This document shows, piece after piece, positions 50,510-62,244 of a stretch of DNA of 64,000 nt (positions are counted from its first letter, which is position 1; every line of letters starts with the position of its first letter). Position numbers and translations under genes: made by a program. The stretch is from positions 9,362,001 to 9,426,000 of the forward strand of contig NC_134434.1 of assembly GCF_030867145.1 (NCBI RefSeq), given 5' to 3'. Source of the stretch: Opisthocomus hoazin. Its lineage: Eukaryota > Chordata > Aves > Opisthocomiformes > Opisthocomidae. Under the pieces are notes generated by a model, which saw nothing but the letters and a program-made list of their open reading frames with translations, did not search any database and was not told where the DNA came from.

Positions 50510-51629
50510 ATACCTAACTAAATCTCATGGTCCTGACTTGTCCATTATAGTTTTTATTCACAGTAAATCCAGTTTGCTTCTTTTTATACTTGAAATGGAC
50601 ATCAAACCAAAATCTCATTTGAATGCATTGCCCATTTCAGGTTAACTTCAGTTTTAGGATGATTTTTGTGGGAGTGGGAGAGCGATTTACTTTGCTCATT
50701 GAAATGGAAAGAGAAATAGCATTACCAATTCACAGAACCTCCTTCTTAGAGAGGGTAAAATGCTTTGTATTACTACTTCTGTTCCCTCCCTTGCTTCTCT
50801 GGCAGCTTTTCCTCTGGACAGACCCTGGATCTGCATGACTGGAGAGGTTCCTCTTGCAGATGTGAGAAACTGGGTGTCTCACATTTTGGCAACTGCAGAA
50901 TAAACTTCCCTTGGGATCTGTAGCCCAGCACTCTCTTGCAGCACGTGGGAAGCTAAATAGATGTGTTGTGAGCCTGGGCCATCTGTAACTCTGGCAACCG
51001 GGGACCTGGTCCTTGAATTTGTCCTTCCTTCCCACCAACCTCTTCCTGAGCTGGTGCTTTCATTTCTGGAGTGTTGACCCCCTCCTCTGGTGAGATGCTT
51101 GAATTGTTCCCTCTCCTGCACCTTGCAGTTTATCAATATTCCACTCACCAGCCTCTGGACACGGTGAGATAATAAATTGTGGTAAATCACAAGAAAGAAA
51201 TCATCAATATCCCGTAAATCTCCCAAAACACAAAGTTTTGATCTATAAAATAGTATGTTCCATCCTGATGGAGCAGAACTTTTTAAACTGAATTTGGCAC
51301 CCACTTGACAGATTATAAAGCTGCCTTAGAAACAAGGAGGTGGTTTTATTTTTTACTTCAAAAGCTGCTTGATATGAAAATGAGCAAAATCCACTGGCTC
51401 CATTGTTACTGAAAAAAACCAACTGAAATAAGCAGTCAGCAAGAGTGGCATATTACTATTTTTAATCTTGTTCTGTAATTTACAACACAAGTGAAGTGAT
51501 GTCAGTACTGTTGCAATGTGCCATTACACGATTTTCTCTGTATTTTCTTGAAATACTTTCCGGGGACAGTAAAGCTGTCCTTGCTAATGTGGATTCTTTC
51601 AGGTAGCTGTATGTACAATCACATATGTA

Positions 51630-51635
51630 AATAAA
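51630..51635 (+). terminator. RAB11FIP4: Candidate distal poly(A) signal overlapping a Pumilio motif
   Basis: AATAAA overlaps TGTAAATA (51626-51633) and is followed by TTATTTGCTTTCC and then GTGGGTGACTG. After it the sequence becomes more GC-rich, suggesting a real transcript end. Confidence 0.5.
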
Positions 51636-51655
51636 TTATTTGCTTTCCCTGCATG

Positions 51656-54600
51656 ACTAAAAAGCTGTCTGCCGTGGGTGACTGATTCAACGTCCCTCTT
51701 TACCCTGGATCCCTGGCACGTGCAGTGTGTGCCCGCCTCTGTTTCTGTACTTCATTTAGAGAAGGATTGCACAGTTCTGCGCTCGCCTGCCCAAACGCCA
51801 ACCTCGTTGGCTTTGGCCGAGTTACGTGGATGTCACTAGGGAATGAGTTTGTTTCAGTACGTGCCTTTTCTGACAGCCTCAGGTACGTTGTGTGTCCAGG
51901 AGCTTTGCGGGATACGTAATGCCGGAGTTCCACAGGACCCACCTGTTAATCTCTCCAGCCACAGCGCTCCCCTGCTCAATTGATGGGAACTCCAGCTGTG
52001 AGCTGTTTGCAGGATTTGGAGCCAGCTTTTCAACCTGGCTTCAATATAATTATTTGCCCACCCGTGTGGCTAATGAGCGTGTGCTCTGGCTCCTTTCCTG
52101 AGGAGCTGTAAGCTGCCGTGGGGAGGGCACAGCCCGCAGCTGCGTCCTTGGCAGGTCCTGGTGCTGGTGCTGGGTCTGACCTCGCCGGTGATTGCCCCTG
52201 GTCCTGCCCACGGGGCACTGCGGAGGAGAGGGTCTCGGTTACACTGAAGGCAAGGGCTTTCCCCTGCTCGCCTGTGCCTGGAGAGGCCCGAGGGACAGCT
52301 CTGCAGCGGGCAGACTGGCGGCAGCTGCCTGTTGCCAAGCCCCCGGGAGCGACCATGGCTCCAGGTGTGCTTGGACAAGTGCTCCTAGAAGTGGGACAGC
52401 AAAATCGGCCCACAAGGGACCAGGGGGTGGGAAACCAGCTGGGAGCTGGGGTCTGTCACCGGGGCGGTGTGTGTGGGCGGCGGGGACTAAAGGAGACCCT
52501 TGGGCCAGGACTCCCCACATCGCCAACCCAGGGGAAACAGGCTCTGTGTGGGCGGGAAGGCAGAGGACACGCCGGTGCCTGCGAGGCCCCCTCAACCAAC
52601 ACTGAGGTAATTTTTTTTTTGTCTTCTCCTGTTTGAGCTGCCAGAGTTGCTGGCCTCTTCTCTGGTCTTTATTTGTAGAAAAAATAACCTAGTAAGTGAC
52701 AACCTGTTTAGGTTCAAGGCTATTTTTTGCAAGAGTTTGTGTGGAGTGAGGGGAGGGCACTGCGGGCACGGTCACCTCAGGGGCAGCCGGCCCTGGGTCT
52801 GGTGTCTGTGGGCACCGCTACCGAAATGAGGGCCTCATTGGATTGGGAAAATGCTGCTGATAGAGATGTACACGCAGTCAGCCTTCAGAGGTGCTGGGTG
52901 CTTCTTACTGGGAAAAATGGGGCCATTCTGTGGTGTGTCGGGGAGGTGGCTGGGGTGAAGTATCTCCTCCAGCAGCCCTGGGCAGCTCGCTGCCCCGTCC
53001 CACCTGCCCGGCAGCGTGTCAGAGGGAAGCCTCAGAGTTAGCCTGGAAATGCCAGCACAGCCCATGGCCACAGGCTGAGGATGGCTCACGGCTGTGCCTC
53101 CACCGGGACGGTTAATGGCTTTAAAGTTTGCCTCCTGAGAAGCTACTGCTCCCTCCCCCAGCCTGCTTCTTCACCAGGTGTCGCTTGTGCCCTTGATGTA
53201 ATAAAAAGTGATGTTTTGCAGCTGTGTGAATGATGGTGAAGGGTGTAAAGCCGGAGAACCGGGCCTGTGCTGTATTGTCTAAAATCTGAAGCAGAGTCTA
53301 ACGTGGTAAGCTCTCTGCCTCCAGCTGGGCTCGAAGCAAGGGAGAGGGGGAAAGGGGATTTTGAAAAGACTCCACTGATCAGCTCAAGCCACGCAGGGCA
53401 AATGTTTTCTTTTAAAAAGCTTTTTGGTGATCTTCAAGAGATCATAGCATGCAAACTGCTTTGATTTGGCTGTCAGTAGTTTCTAAACCTGGTATACGTC
53501 TTCTACAACATCTCCCCATGTGGTTGCTGGGCAGCTTTTCTCCCAGTGGGTACAGACATCTGGGGAATCAGAGCAAAGACAGTGTGTGAATAAGCCCTGC
53601 AGCAACTTACCTGTGTGTTACCGTCTCAGGCTTCCCCATTCCCAGATTCATCATGGCAATGAGATGTTGGATATGCAGATTTATAACAGCAGGCTCAAAG
53701 ATAACTTCCCACAGTGTATGCTAAACCACTCCACCAGAGAGAAATGGAACAGTTTTGTTCCCAAATCTCAGCAGCTCAGGCTAACACTCTGTACTACTGA
53801 CCTACTTCCAGATCACTCCCTGCTACACGAGAAAGGCACTGGGAAATGACATCAGCTGTTACTCTGGGCATAGGAATACAGCAACACTATGTATCACAAG
53901 TCTGTAATAGTTTCTAATAAATTAAGATGTTCTTACTGTGCTGGGGAGAGCTGAGACCCTTGGGTCATTTTGCAACCAGGGATTAAAGCTCAGAACTCCC
54001 TGGGAGGCGATTGCTACCTTGCTCTTGTATTTTGGGGGGAACAGGAGGAGGGAAAGGGGGCTTGAAGCCAGACAGAGGTTAAATGAGGCAGCAGCAGAGG
54101 AGGAAATACATTGCAGGAGTTCTGACTCCTGAAAACTTGGACGGTGGCTGGGAGAGCCGTTACAAAGAGGAAACACATCTCATGTGAGCACCAAGTGAGT
54201 ACACCGGCCAACTCCCGTAATCTGGCAGCAGGCTCTCATCTCCTCGTGTTGTCTTGGCAGACGTGTTTTGTTCAGCGTAGCAGTCTTAAAGCTGTGACTT
54301 TGATGCTTTCCCTTGCTGTTCTTGATGACCCATGTTACGTTTTGCCGGATCTCTGATGGCAGACAGGGCTCTGGGATGTGTCACTCCACTCTAAAGGTGT
54401 TTTGGCCCTTGTAAGGCAGCAGGCACTCTCCTAGCTTGCACAACTCGGGGTAAGTTTTGTCCTTGGAGCCAGCTGCTCTTGGATGCAAAAAAGAGGTCAG
54501 AGCATATGACTAGTAAATTTAACATTGTCGCATATGTACAACCATAACTAGCTGGGTTAATGGTGATTTTAAAACAACTTTGCATTGATAATGTGTAAGC

Positions 54601-55869
54601 ATGTCTTCTGGCATAGTACTTAAACCCTTACTCCCTCATGCCGAGATCTTTGTGCCTTACCTTGCTAACAGACCTGTAAAAAGCTGGTGGTTAATGTTTT
54701 GATGCATTAGCATGCAACATAAGCCTTACAACTCGCACTACAGGCTGCTTCTGAAAAGAAAGGCAGAAGAGAGTATAACCAGGCCGTGGCACCGACTGAG
54801 GCAGATGGAAGTCAGGTGCGGGAAGGCTGCACTCACTCTTTCCCTGCTGTGCTGTAACACAAGCGAATTGCAGGTTGTGCTTTATGAAGCACGGTCTCTT
54901 TTGGCCACCACGTGGCTTCGCTTAACACACTCAGGCTTTTATTCAAAACCTGAGCAGTCCCTGGGCAGGGCTGCTCTCGGCAACCCTGGGGTCTGCCTGA
55001 GCACTTGCCCTGCGTGACAGAGCAATGGCCCCCGGCCCAAGCCTGTCCTTCAGCCTCTTGGACAGAGGCGTGGGCCGAGCAACCGAGCTCTGGCTGCACA
55101 AAGCAATGATTGGGGGGAGTGTGCCTTAGCATCAGAGGTCGGCCTGAGAGTATTTGGCAGGATATTTATACCAACACCTAAAAACGGGGCTGACCCTTAG
55201 GGAAGCAGCTGTTCCTTTTTGGAATGAGCTGTTCAGACCTCACAGGTTTCGTATATTTACTTGTGCAAGGAGCACACTGCAAATGCATTCTTGTCGTGAA
55301 GGTTGCCTTGTAATGAAGGTTGTGTAACTCGGGTCTGATCAGACAGACAGTGGCGCCTGGTTACGAATTCTAGGTGTAGAGCGAAATGAGTGATTATGTT
55401 ATGTCAGATTGGTAGCGGGTTCTAGCTGTGCCTTGATTCTTTTATTTTCTTTTTGTTTGATTGGTTTGGTTTGTGTTTTTCAGGGGGAGCATGTAAGCCA
55501 AAAAATACCAGATTACTTTCTGCTGCCCAGCAATGGTTGAAAACTAGAAACCAGCATGAGAAATTTCAATGCAAAGTGAAATAATGGTTCAAAACCACAT
55601 CCTTCAAGTCCTTCCCTCCTGCCCTACAGCTAGCGGTGATAAAAATGAGAGCTGATTCATTTCTTGGGTTTTAACCAAGCATTAGCCATAAGACTAAATA
55701 TTTGGTAGCTGGAAACCCACAGGAGGAAATATTAATAATGCCGTATTGTATTTATGATTTATGCTGTTATGATTTGCCTACGTAAACAGCAGATAAAGAG
55801 ATTGAAGTAGAACGTGAGAACTCAGCCTAAACATCGGGAAACCCTTCCTGACCCCACCCAACGCTAGAT
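51656..55869. other. Intergenic stretch, nothing recognised
   Basis: Moderately GC-rich from about 52080 to 53100, with several long but unrelated open frames in all phases and no family resemblance. No repeat family or RNA gene identified. Confidence 0.55.
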
Positions 55870-56449
55870 CGCCTGATGCTGTCCCGGGGGAAGGGGTGGC
55901 CACGCGTGGTGCCCCGCAGCCGGGTGTGCCGCGGCGGGGGCAGCAGCCATGCTGGACGCTCAGCACCGGGATGCTTTTCACACAGAACGGCGCTCTCGTT
56001 TCCTCGGGCGGCTGGCGCATTTCGGGAGCGATGCACGGCTTCGCTCCGTCCCGAGCAGCAGCAGGAACCGGTCACCGGGCTCTGGGGACGCCGGCGACGC
56101 CGGGCCGGCCGCAGCAGGAGCGGGTCTCCGAGGAGGCTCCCAGGGAGGGGCCGCGGGAACAGCGGAGCTGCGCGGGCGGGGAGCGGCCCGGCCGCCGGGG
56201 GACGCGCTGGGGCACGGCCCGCCCACGCCCCCCTTCCGCGGGGCCGCCGCCCGTTCCCGCTGCCCCGCCCCGCGGCTGCCCCAGAGCCGCCCAGCGCCCG
56301 CAGGTGCTTGCGGGAGCCACCGGCAGCCGCAGCGGCGGGCGGGCCCCGCTACCGGGGCCGCCCGCCGGCGGCAGCTCCCCGCGGCGCTGGGCCGGGCGCC
56401 GCCACTCGCGCCCTTCCACTGGCGGCGCGGCGGTCCTGCTAGCCCGTCA

Positions 56450-56521
56450 GGCGCGGTGGCCAAGTGGTAAGGCGTCGGTCTCGTAAACCGAAGATCGCGG
56501 GTTCGAACCCCGTCCGTGCCT
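56450..56521 (+). tRNA. TRT-CGT: tRNA-Thr (anticodon CGT)
   Basis: A 72-nt intronless gene folds into a full cloverleaf. The acceptor arm GGCGCGG pairs with CCGTGCC at 56514-56520 (one G-T pair), with T as discriminator base. The D arm contains GTGGCCAAGTGGTAA (A box). The anticodon stem TCGGT/ACCGA encloses loop CTCGTAA with anticodon CGT at 56482-56484. The T arm has GGTTCGAACCC (B box). CCA is not encoded, as expected in eukaryotes. It decodes ACG. It agrees with the human tRNA-Thr-CGT that I remember downstream of RAB11FIP4, in the same orientation. Confidence 0.97.
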
Positions 56522-56591
56522 GCCGAGGCAGCGCGGTGCGCTGGTAGGCCCGCGGCGGGGAGGCTGCGGATGCCGCCTCGTGTGAGGCTTC

Positions 56592-56596
56592 TTTTT
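56592..56596 (+). terminator. First T5 run after the tRNA (Pol III terminator candidate)
   Basis: TTTTT begins 71 nt beyond the tRNA 3' end; there is no run of four T before it. Vertebrate tRNA genes usually have such a run within a few tens of bases. The primary transcript would have an unusually long, GC-rich 3' trailer. Confidence 0.6.
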
Positions 56597-56950
56597 GGTC
56601 GGGGCGGCGGAGATCGGCTCCGGCCCCTCGCCGCGGTCCCGGGGAGCGCCGGGGAGCGGGGTCGTAGAGCGGGGGGTGGCCGCGGTCACACTGGATTTCC
56701 ACCGCGCACCCAGCGGCGTGGGCGCGGTCCCCGCAGAGCTAGCGGGGAGGCCGTGGGCGTGAGCCCGGTGCGGGCCGTGGGCTGGCGGGCGGGGGGAAAG
56801 GGTCAGGCAGGGGCCGAGCCCGGGGGTTCCGGGAGCCGCTGCCCTGGCGTGGGCCTGCTCTGCTGCGCGTCCCGCAGGACGGGTGTCTCTGGTTTGCTGC
56901 GGGACGGGTGTCCCGGGGGCAGTGAATCACCGCTGGACTGGTGTTTGCAC

Positions 56951-59900
56951 TGCATCGTTGGGGCAAAGCGCTGGGCCAGCCCGCAGACGCTGAATCCCTC
57001 TTGCTGTGACTTTCTCTGTAGGTGCTGGTTTTGATGTCATTCTCGCATGTAGAGTCCTTAAATGGTAGAGGGAGGCCGAATCCTGGCATAAACAAATAGA
57101 GCTGTGAAAAGCTTAGTGCAGTTGTACCGTTTACACCAGAACTGACCTTCGCTGGTTGGCGCATAAAGCTGTGCGGAGCTTTACACGCGTGCAGGGGCAT
57201 TTCTGCTGGCTCTGTGTAACATCACTTTGATTATTGCTGCTTTCAGGCAGCTTAAAATACATAAAGAATAGAGTCATTTCACTGCAAAGTCACCATCGCC
57301 AGATATCTGGGTGGAGCTGAGAAGCCTCTTCCAAAAAACTAGCTGCTTCCTTTGATGCTTAGAAGCAGCTGGTTTTTGCTCTTCAATGTGCCATGCTTAG
57401 CCTGGGACTGACTGGGGAGGAGGCTGTGTGTCTTTCTCCATAGGTATTGGAAGTGTGTGTGCGTAAGGTGTTTGGGGAGGTTTGTACAAAATGGTTGTAC
57501 AGTATGTCAGTAACAACACACAAATAAAGCTGTAGTGCATTTTGGTAGAAAACCAGGAGGTGTGGTTTAGAACTTGTTTAGAAAAACTTAGACACCGTTT
57601 TACTTGGAAAATGCAGTGCTGTCAAAATCCTGTCAGCTTTGTTGGAGGCTTTTGAGGACAGAAGCTCCAGCTCTGAAACACCCTATTTTGACTTTTTTTT
57701 AATTCTACGTCTCACATCAGCTTGTCAAAGCAAAATGTTTCTAATGATTCAAAAGCCATCTTGCAGTTTTGCAGAGAATTTCAAAATTCTGTGGGTTTGT
57801 GTGTGGTTGAAACCACTTGTGAAAGTGAGGTCCTCCCTGAGACAGGCTTGCCATCCCACAAACCTGAGCAGTTGAGTCTTGCCCAAACGTGTGCCACAAA
57901 CCCAGGACTAAGAGCCAGGTATTTCAATAAAGCTCTGGCATTGCTCTCCTCTGTGGCCATAACACATCCAGGCAGCTCACCAGTTGCTTAACTTCAGTCT
58001 GCAGAACTGGAATATTCACTTCTGACTCCCGTGTGCCCTGGGAGGAAGGTCCTTCGCAGGCTCTTTGCCTAGCGTCTCGGGGAGGGTCACACAGGAGAGC
58101 GGTGTGCCGGGGCTGCTGTTGTGCGTCTTCGCTCTTGGAACAAGCTCACCTGCCTGGATCCTTTCTGTTCAGTAACATGTGGTTCTCTGTCTGCCATCCT
58201 GCTCACGTTCTCTTCAAGGCTCCCCAGCTCTTCACAGACACACAGATCCCAGGGTACCGGTATTTTTCTGCAGTCTTCAGGACCATCATTTTAGGGCTGT
58301 TGGTTTTGCTAAGTACAGCAGAGCCCTGGTGTGCGATACAGGCCCCTGCTCACCCCCAAAGTATGACTGAAAAATAATGCATTGGTTGTAGTAGCCAAGA
58401 AAGTCCAAAGGAAGACAAGGAGGTGTTCTTGTATGGAAAGGAATGGGTGGAGGCCTTGCTATGAATACCACATTTGAACAGGTGAAGCTTTTGGAGAAGT
58501 TTGTTGCCTCTGAAAAGTTCTGGCTGGCTTATTAGAAGGAATGGAGCTGTGCCTCTGAGTTCACACATGAAGTTTACAGCAGGGCAAGATGCTGTGCTGA
58601 GCCTCCTAGAGACAAACTGCTGTCGGCCCTGGCTCAGGCAAGAGCAGAGGCTGCCGGTTACTCTAGACAGCGGAGGGAATTTCTGCAGCAGGAGGTCGGG
58701 ACGTGCAAGCCTGGCCCCCCGCGCGTCCCTGTCACCTGGCGCGTGTGCTGTGCCTGGCCGGTGCTGTTTGTGAACAAAGCTGGAAATCAACAGCTCACCC
58801 CAACTGATGGAAATCAGCAGCGAGCCGCTCAGGCTAATAAGACTGTGTCAGCTGACCCTGTGTGGGAACAAAGTCCAGCCTAAAAATAAAATCCATATAA
58901 AATGTCCTGCTCACCACATCTAGGCAGAGCTGATCCTGCTGCTCCCTCCCCTCCCGGCTCGCTGGCGCGGGCACTGCTGAGGCTTTTGGCTCTCCTCGCT
59001 CCCCTCTCCTCCATGCCTCTGCACCTTCATGCTTGTGGGAGCTCCCGGCACGGCAGGGCTGTGTTGAGGCAGATCACGCGTTTTCTCACCTCCCAGATTC
59101 CTGTCCCCCTCTTCGTACTCACTCGGGCAATAAATTTGATTCTGCTTTATTTTAATAGCTGAAGTCCTGAAGTGCCAATGAGCTTTAATTGAGATGCTTA
59201 TGATCTGATCATAGCTATGCTGGCGATGGTTTTGGTTTGGGTTTTTTTTTTGGTGGGCGAATTGTTTATTTTGGACACAAGTCTTGACCAAAAACATACA
59301 ATTTTTTATGTGCCCCATTTGAGTTGCTTTAAGATCTTTGATTTTATTCCAGAAAATACTGAGCAGCATCCCTCTGAACATAATGCCTCTATTAAATGAG
59401 GAGTTATTAAATGAGGATTAAAATGAGGCCCCTTTTAATTACCTAATAAAAACACATTACAATTAATGTACTCAAAAGATGTGTCAATGCTGAAAATCTT
59501 GGCCATATTTAGACAGAGAATTTCCTGACCTTTCTGGTTTGACAAAAGTCATTTAGAATCCAGACATCTTCATGACCCCTTTAAAGTAAGTGTAAAAATG
59601 AATCCATTATAACAGCGGTATTTCTGAATTGTGTATTACATGTATTTTTGAGAGGCTGACAGAAAATGCTTGCTTTTGAAAGGTAAGATGTGAGTGGGGA
59701 CTAAAAGCATAATGTTCTTTGTTCGGATTATAATAACATTTTTCAGTGCTTTGCAACTCTCCTGAGTGTCTGTCGCGTCCTCCCTAGGGTCAAACTTCAG
59801 CAACTGAAAACCAGCGTGTTAGCAACACAGGAGGAGCTGTGTGTCTGATTCAGAAATAGTCGTGAGATCATTCGAAAGCCTTGCTCAGACCCTGCTCTGT

Positions 59901-62061
59901 GGAGCCGGGCAGGGGGACTGTCCCAAAGGCTGTTCGGATCCGCTTGTCCCGTTAATAAAGTGTTGCATTGTCTTCTCAGCTCTCTTGCTTTTTGGGTATC
60001 CCTCCATGGGACTGCTGACGTCTTTTTTTTAAAAAAAAAAAAAAAAAAGAGAAAAAAGCTGAACAACCCAAGCCCTGAAACCTTGAACTTCAAAAGAAAA
60101 TACAAGTGCTGAGTTGTGCAAACAGAACGTGGTGTGCCAGGGGGAACGAGGCTGCCTGCGCCAGCTGGGCCATGTGCCGGTGAGAGCCCTCGCTCGTGGG
60201 GATGGGGATGGGGTCCTGGCAGCCAGGCCCTGCCTTTGTAGAGGGCAAAGGACAGGGCCAAGCTGGGAGGATGCTCAGTGTCTGCGGTACGAAGCTGCGA
60301 TAACATTTCCTACAGATCAGACAACTAAACGTATGAAGTACGTTATAAGCTGTGACTGCTGGTAAGACCACCAACAAACAACTGGCGGGATGAGGCAGGA
60401 GAACAATATTTGCAGTGTTGTCTGAATCCCAAGTATATGGCTGAGTAAATTAGCCCATGAGTAAATAAACCCCAAACTGTGGAAATCTTCACATGGCTAC
60501 AGCAATGTGATTCCCATTTCCATTATGCCTGGAATTTAATGGACTGCTGCAGTTTGACCAAAAGGCATTTCTTGTGTCAAAATGAAAAATTACAGATCAA
60601 AAGGGTGACTTTGCAGACAAACATATCGATCTAAAGCCTGGGTGACACAGACTTCCTGGAAGAGAGCCCAGAAGCATGTCTGTGTTTAAAGTCAAATAGC
60701 TGTAGTCTTTTACCACTGATGAATAGAAAATGTTTTTGTCTGCATGCCGAAGGCTCAAGCAGAAACAGAAATTACTTGATTTGTTCTGCCGGAGGAGCAG
60801 GTACGTGTTTGCGAATAATAATCCATTGAATGCTGCAGTATTCAATAATTTTAAAAATGACAGTGAGATAGGAAATAAGACATTTCCCCCCTTCTGAAAA
60901 CTCTGTTTATGGCAACTCTAGAAAAGGCAAAGTGGGTTTCCTCATTCTGTGTTCAAGGGGCAGAGTTACTGGTGTCCCCTTCCCTAGAAACATGAGGAGG
61001 GGAGCAGCGTGAAGTTCCTCCATGAGGATCCCAGTTGTATTTTTGCTTTGGTACAGGAGTAGCAAGTCTTACAGAGGTTCAGTCCTGAGCATGCTACTGT
61101 CATCTATAATTAGATGCTAATTAAAAGGTCCAGGTGCGCCTCCCTGCCCCGGATGAACGAAGTGGTCAGCACAGCATGCTGAGAGCAAGGTGTAATGCCA
61201 CGAGTGGCAGCCGCGGGATTTTGTGAATGAGCTCTGTGGGCACCCAGGAGAGGGAGCGGGATTCCTTCCTGCTGTGCTGGAGCAGTGCGCAGCCGTGCTC
61301 GGTGACCTGGTTTCACAAGGGAACCTGTGAAAACAGAATTTAAATGGAAATAGTGGTGCTGAATGGCAGCGGCTGCTTCTGTGAAGCCCAGAAGATGCCA
61401 GCTGACACTCCGGGCAGCATGTCCGAAATGAACTTCAGCTACGCAGGGAAGGAGGAGCAAGGGGGATGGATGGGAGATTTCTAATCTCATCTCCTCCACT
61501 GTCTGTTTAACCTCAGCAGCACGGGGTCTGCTGGTCACAGAAGCCCTCCTCCTCTCCCACTTTCTCTCTCGGGTGCTTATTCATGCTCCTGACTGTAGAC
61601 AGCATGAAAGGAACTGAGGCTGAGAGCCCAGCCCTGGAAGGTTTGTGCACTCTTACGCATCCGAGTACCCTCTTGCATTTATCACTGAGTGAAGTTTACT
61701 GTGGTAATCAAGCTCTCGCAGAATGAGGGGCAGTAAAAGGAGTATAGCTTTTGTTATGACCTTGGTGTAAACTGGAAAAAAATTATATTGGAGCTGATGA
61801 AATTATATGTATATAAATGCAGTGCCATGGGAGCAGAGTCAGATGTCGGATTAATATAGCTTCTGAACTATTAGTCCTTTTATGAATCTCATATTATGGA
61901 GAGTAATTTCCTTTGCGTTCAGCACAATACAGCTCCACTGACCTGGTGGTTATGGTGACAAAGCCAGGCTTCGGAGTCCAGCATGAGACATCCTGTCAGC
62001 AATGCAAAAAGCATAATCGACAAACAGGGCAAGAGGCAAAGGGCCAAACTGAAACACAGGA
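56951..62061. other. Gene-free stretch
   Basis: No protein or RNA gene supported. It holds a T8-A18 block (60023-60048), an imperfect tandem ATTAAATGAG repeat (59392-59430) in an AT-rich patch with TTAATTA-like cores, and an AATAAA at about 57523. I looked for the miR-193a and miR-365 mature sequences by eye and did not find them. Confidence 0.55.
60023..60048. repeat. T8 followed by A18
   Basis: A run of 8 T directly joined to a run of 18 A, then GAGAAAAAAG. The T-A junction is self-complementary over 16 bp. Confidence 0.92.
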
Positions 62062-62244
62062 GCATCAGGAAACACTTTTTCAAGTGAGGCTGCCCACAGA
62101 AGTTGTCTCCATCCTTGGAGATATTCAAACGCTGTCCAGACACAGTCCTGGGCAGCCTTCTTTAGGTGACCTGGCTTGAGCAGGGGGTGGACCAGATGAC
62201 CTCCAGAAATCGCTTTCAACCACAACCATTCTGCGATTCCGTGA
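62062..62244 (+). mobile_element. CR1 LINE fragment, old and short
   Basis: It matches the final CR1 segment: 'ggctgcccacagaagttg', 'cttggagatattcaaac', 'gagcagggggtggaccagatg', then 'ctttcaacc' and a degenerate ATTCTGCGATTCCGTG terminus. It is more diverged than the copies at 17399 and 22545 and has lost the segment before the ggctgccc block. Confidence 0.88.

Larger units (their letters stand above)
43771..51655 (+). other. RAB11FIP4: RAB11FIP4 3' UTR, long; end uncertain
   Basis: After the stop there is no other gene for nearly 12 kb. The stretch to about 51650 is rather AT-rich, with TA and TG/CA runs near 43860-43920, an A26 tract (45207-45232) and TA runs at 45528-45540. The human mRNA is, from memory, over 8 kb with a 3' UTR of several kb, so an end near 50.5 or 51.65 kb fits. 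Candidate poly(A) signals are at 46897, 50504 and 51630. Pumilio-type UGUANAUA motifs occur at 45523, 50224 and 51626. Confidence 0.7.
55870..56950. promoter_or_regulatory. CpG island surrounding tRNA-Thr
   Basis: Very GC- and CpG-rich for over 1 kb, with GC boxes such as GCCCCGCCCCGC near 56260. Open frames on both strands are long but are composition artefacts, rich in Arg, Ala, Gly and Pro, and unlike any protein I know. No protein gene starts nearby. It may be an open-chromatin domain around the tRNA, the promoter of a noncoding transcript (the human locus carries miR-193a/miR-365b further on), or both. Confidence 0.7.

Noticed and set aside
55876..57034. Long open frames on both strands in the tRNA CpG island
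   Set aside because: Same composition artefact. Some run straight through the tRNA gene, which rules them out as real proteins.
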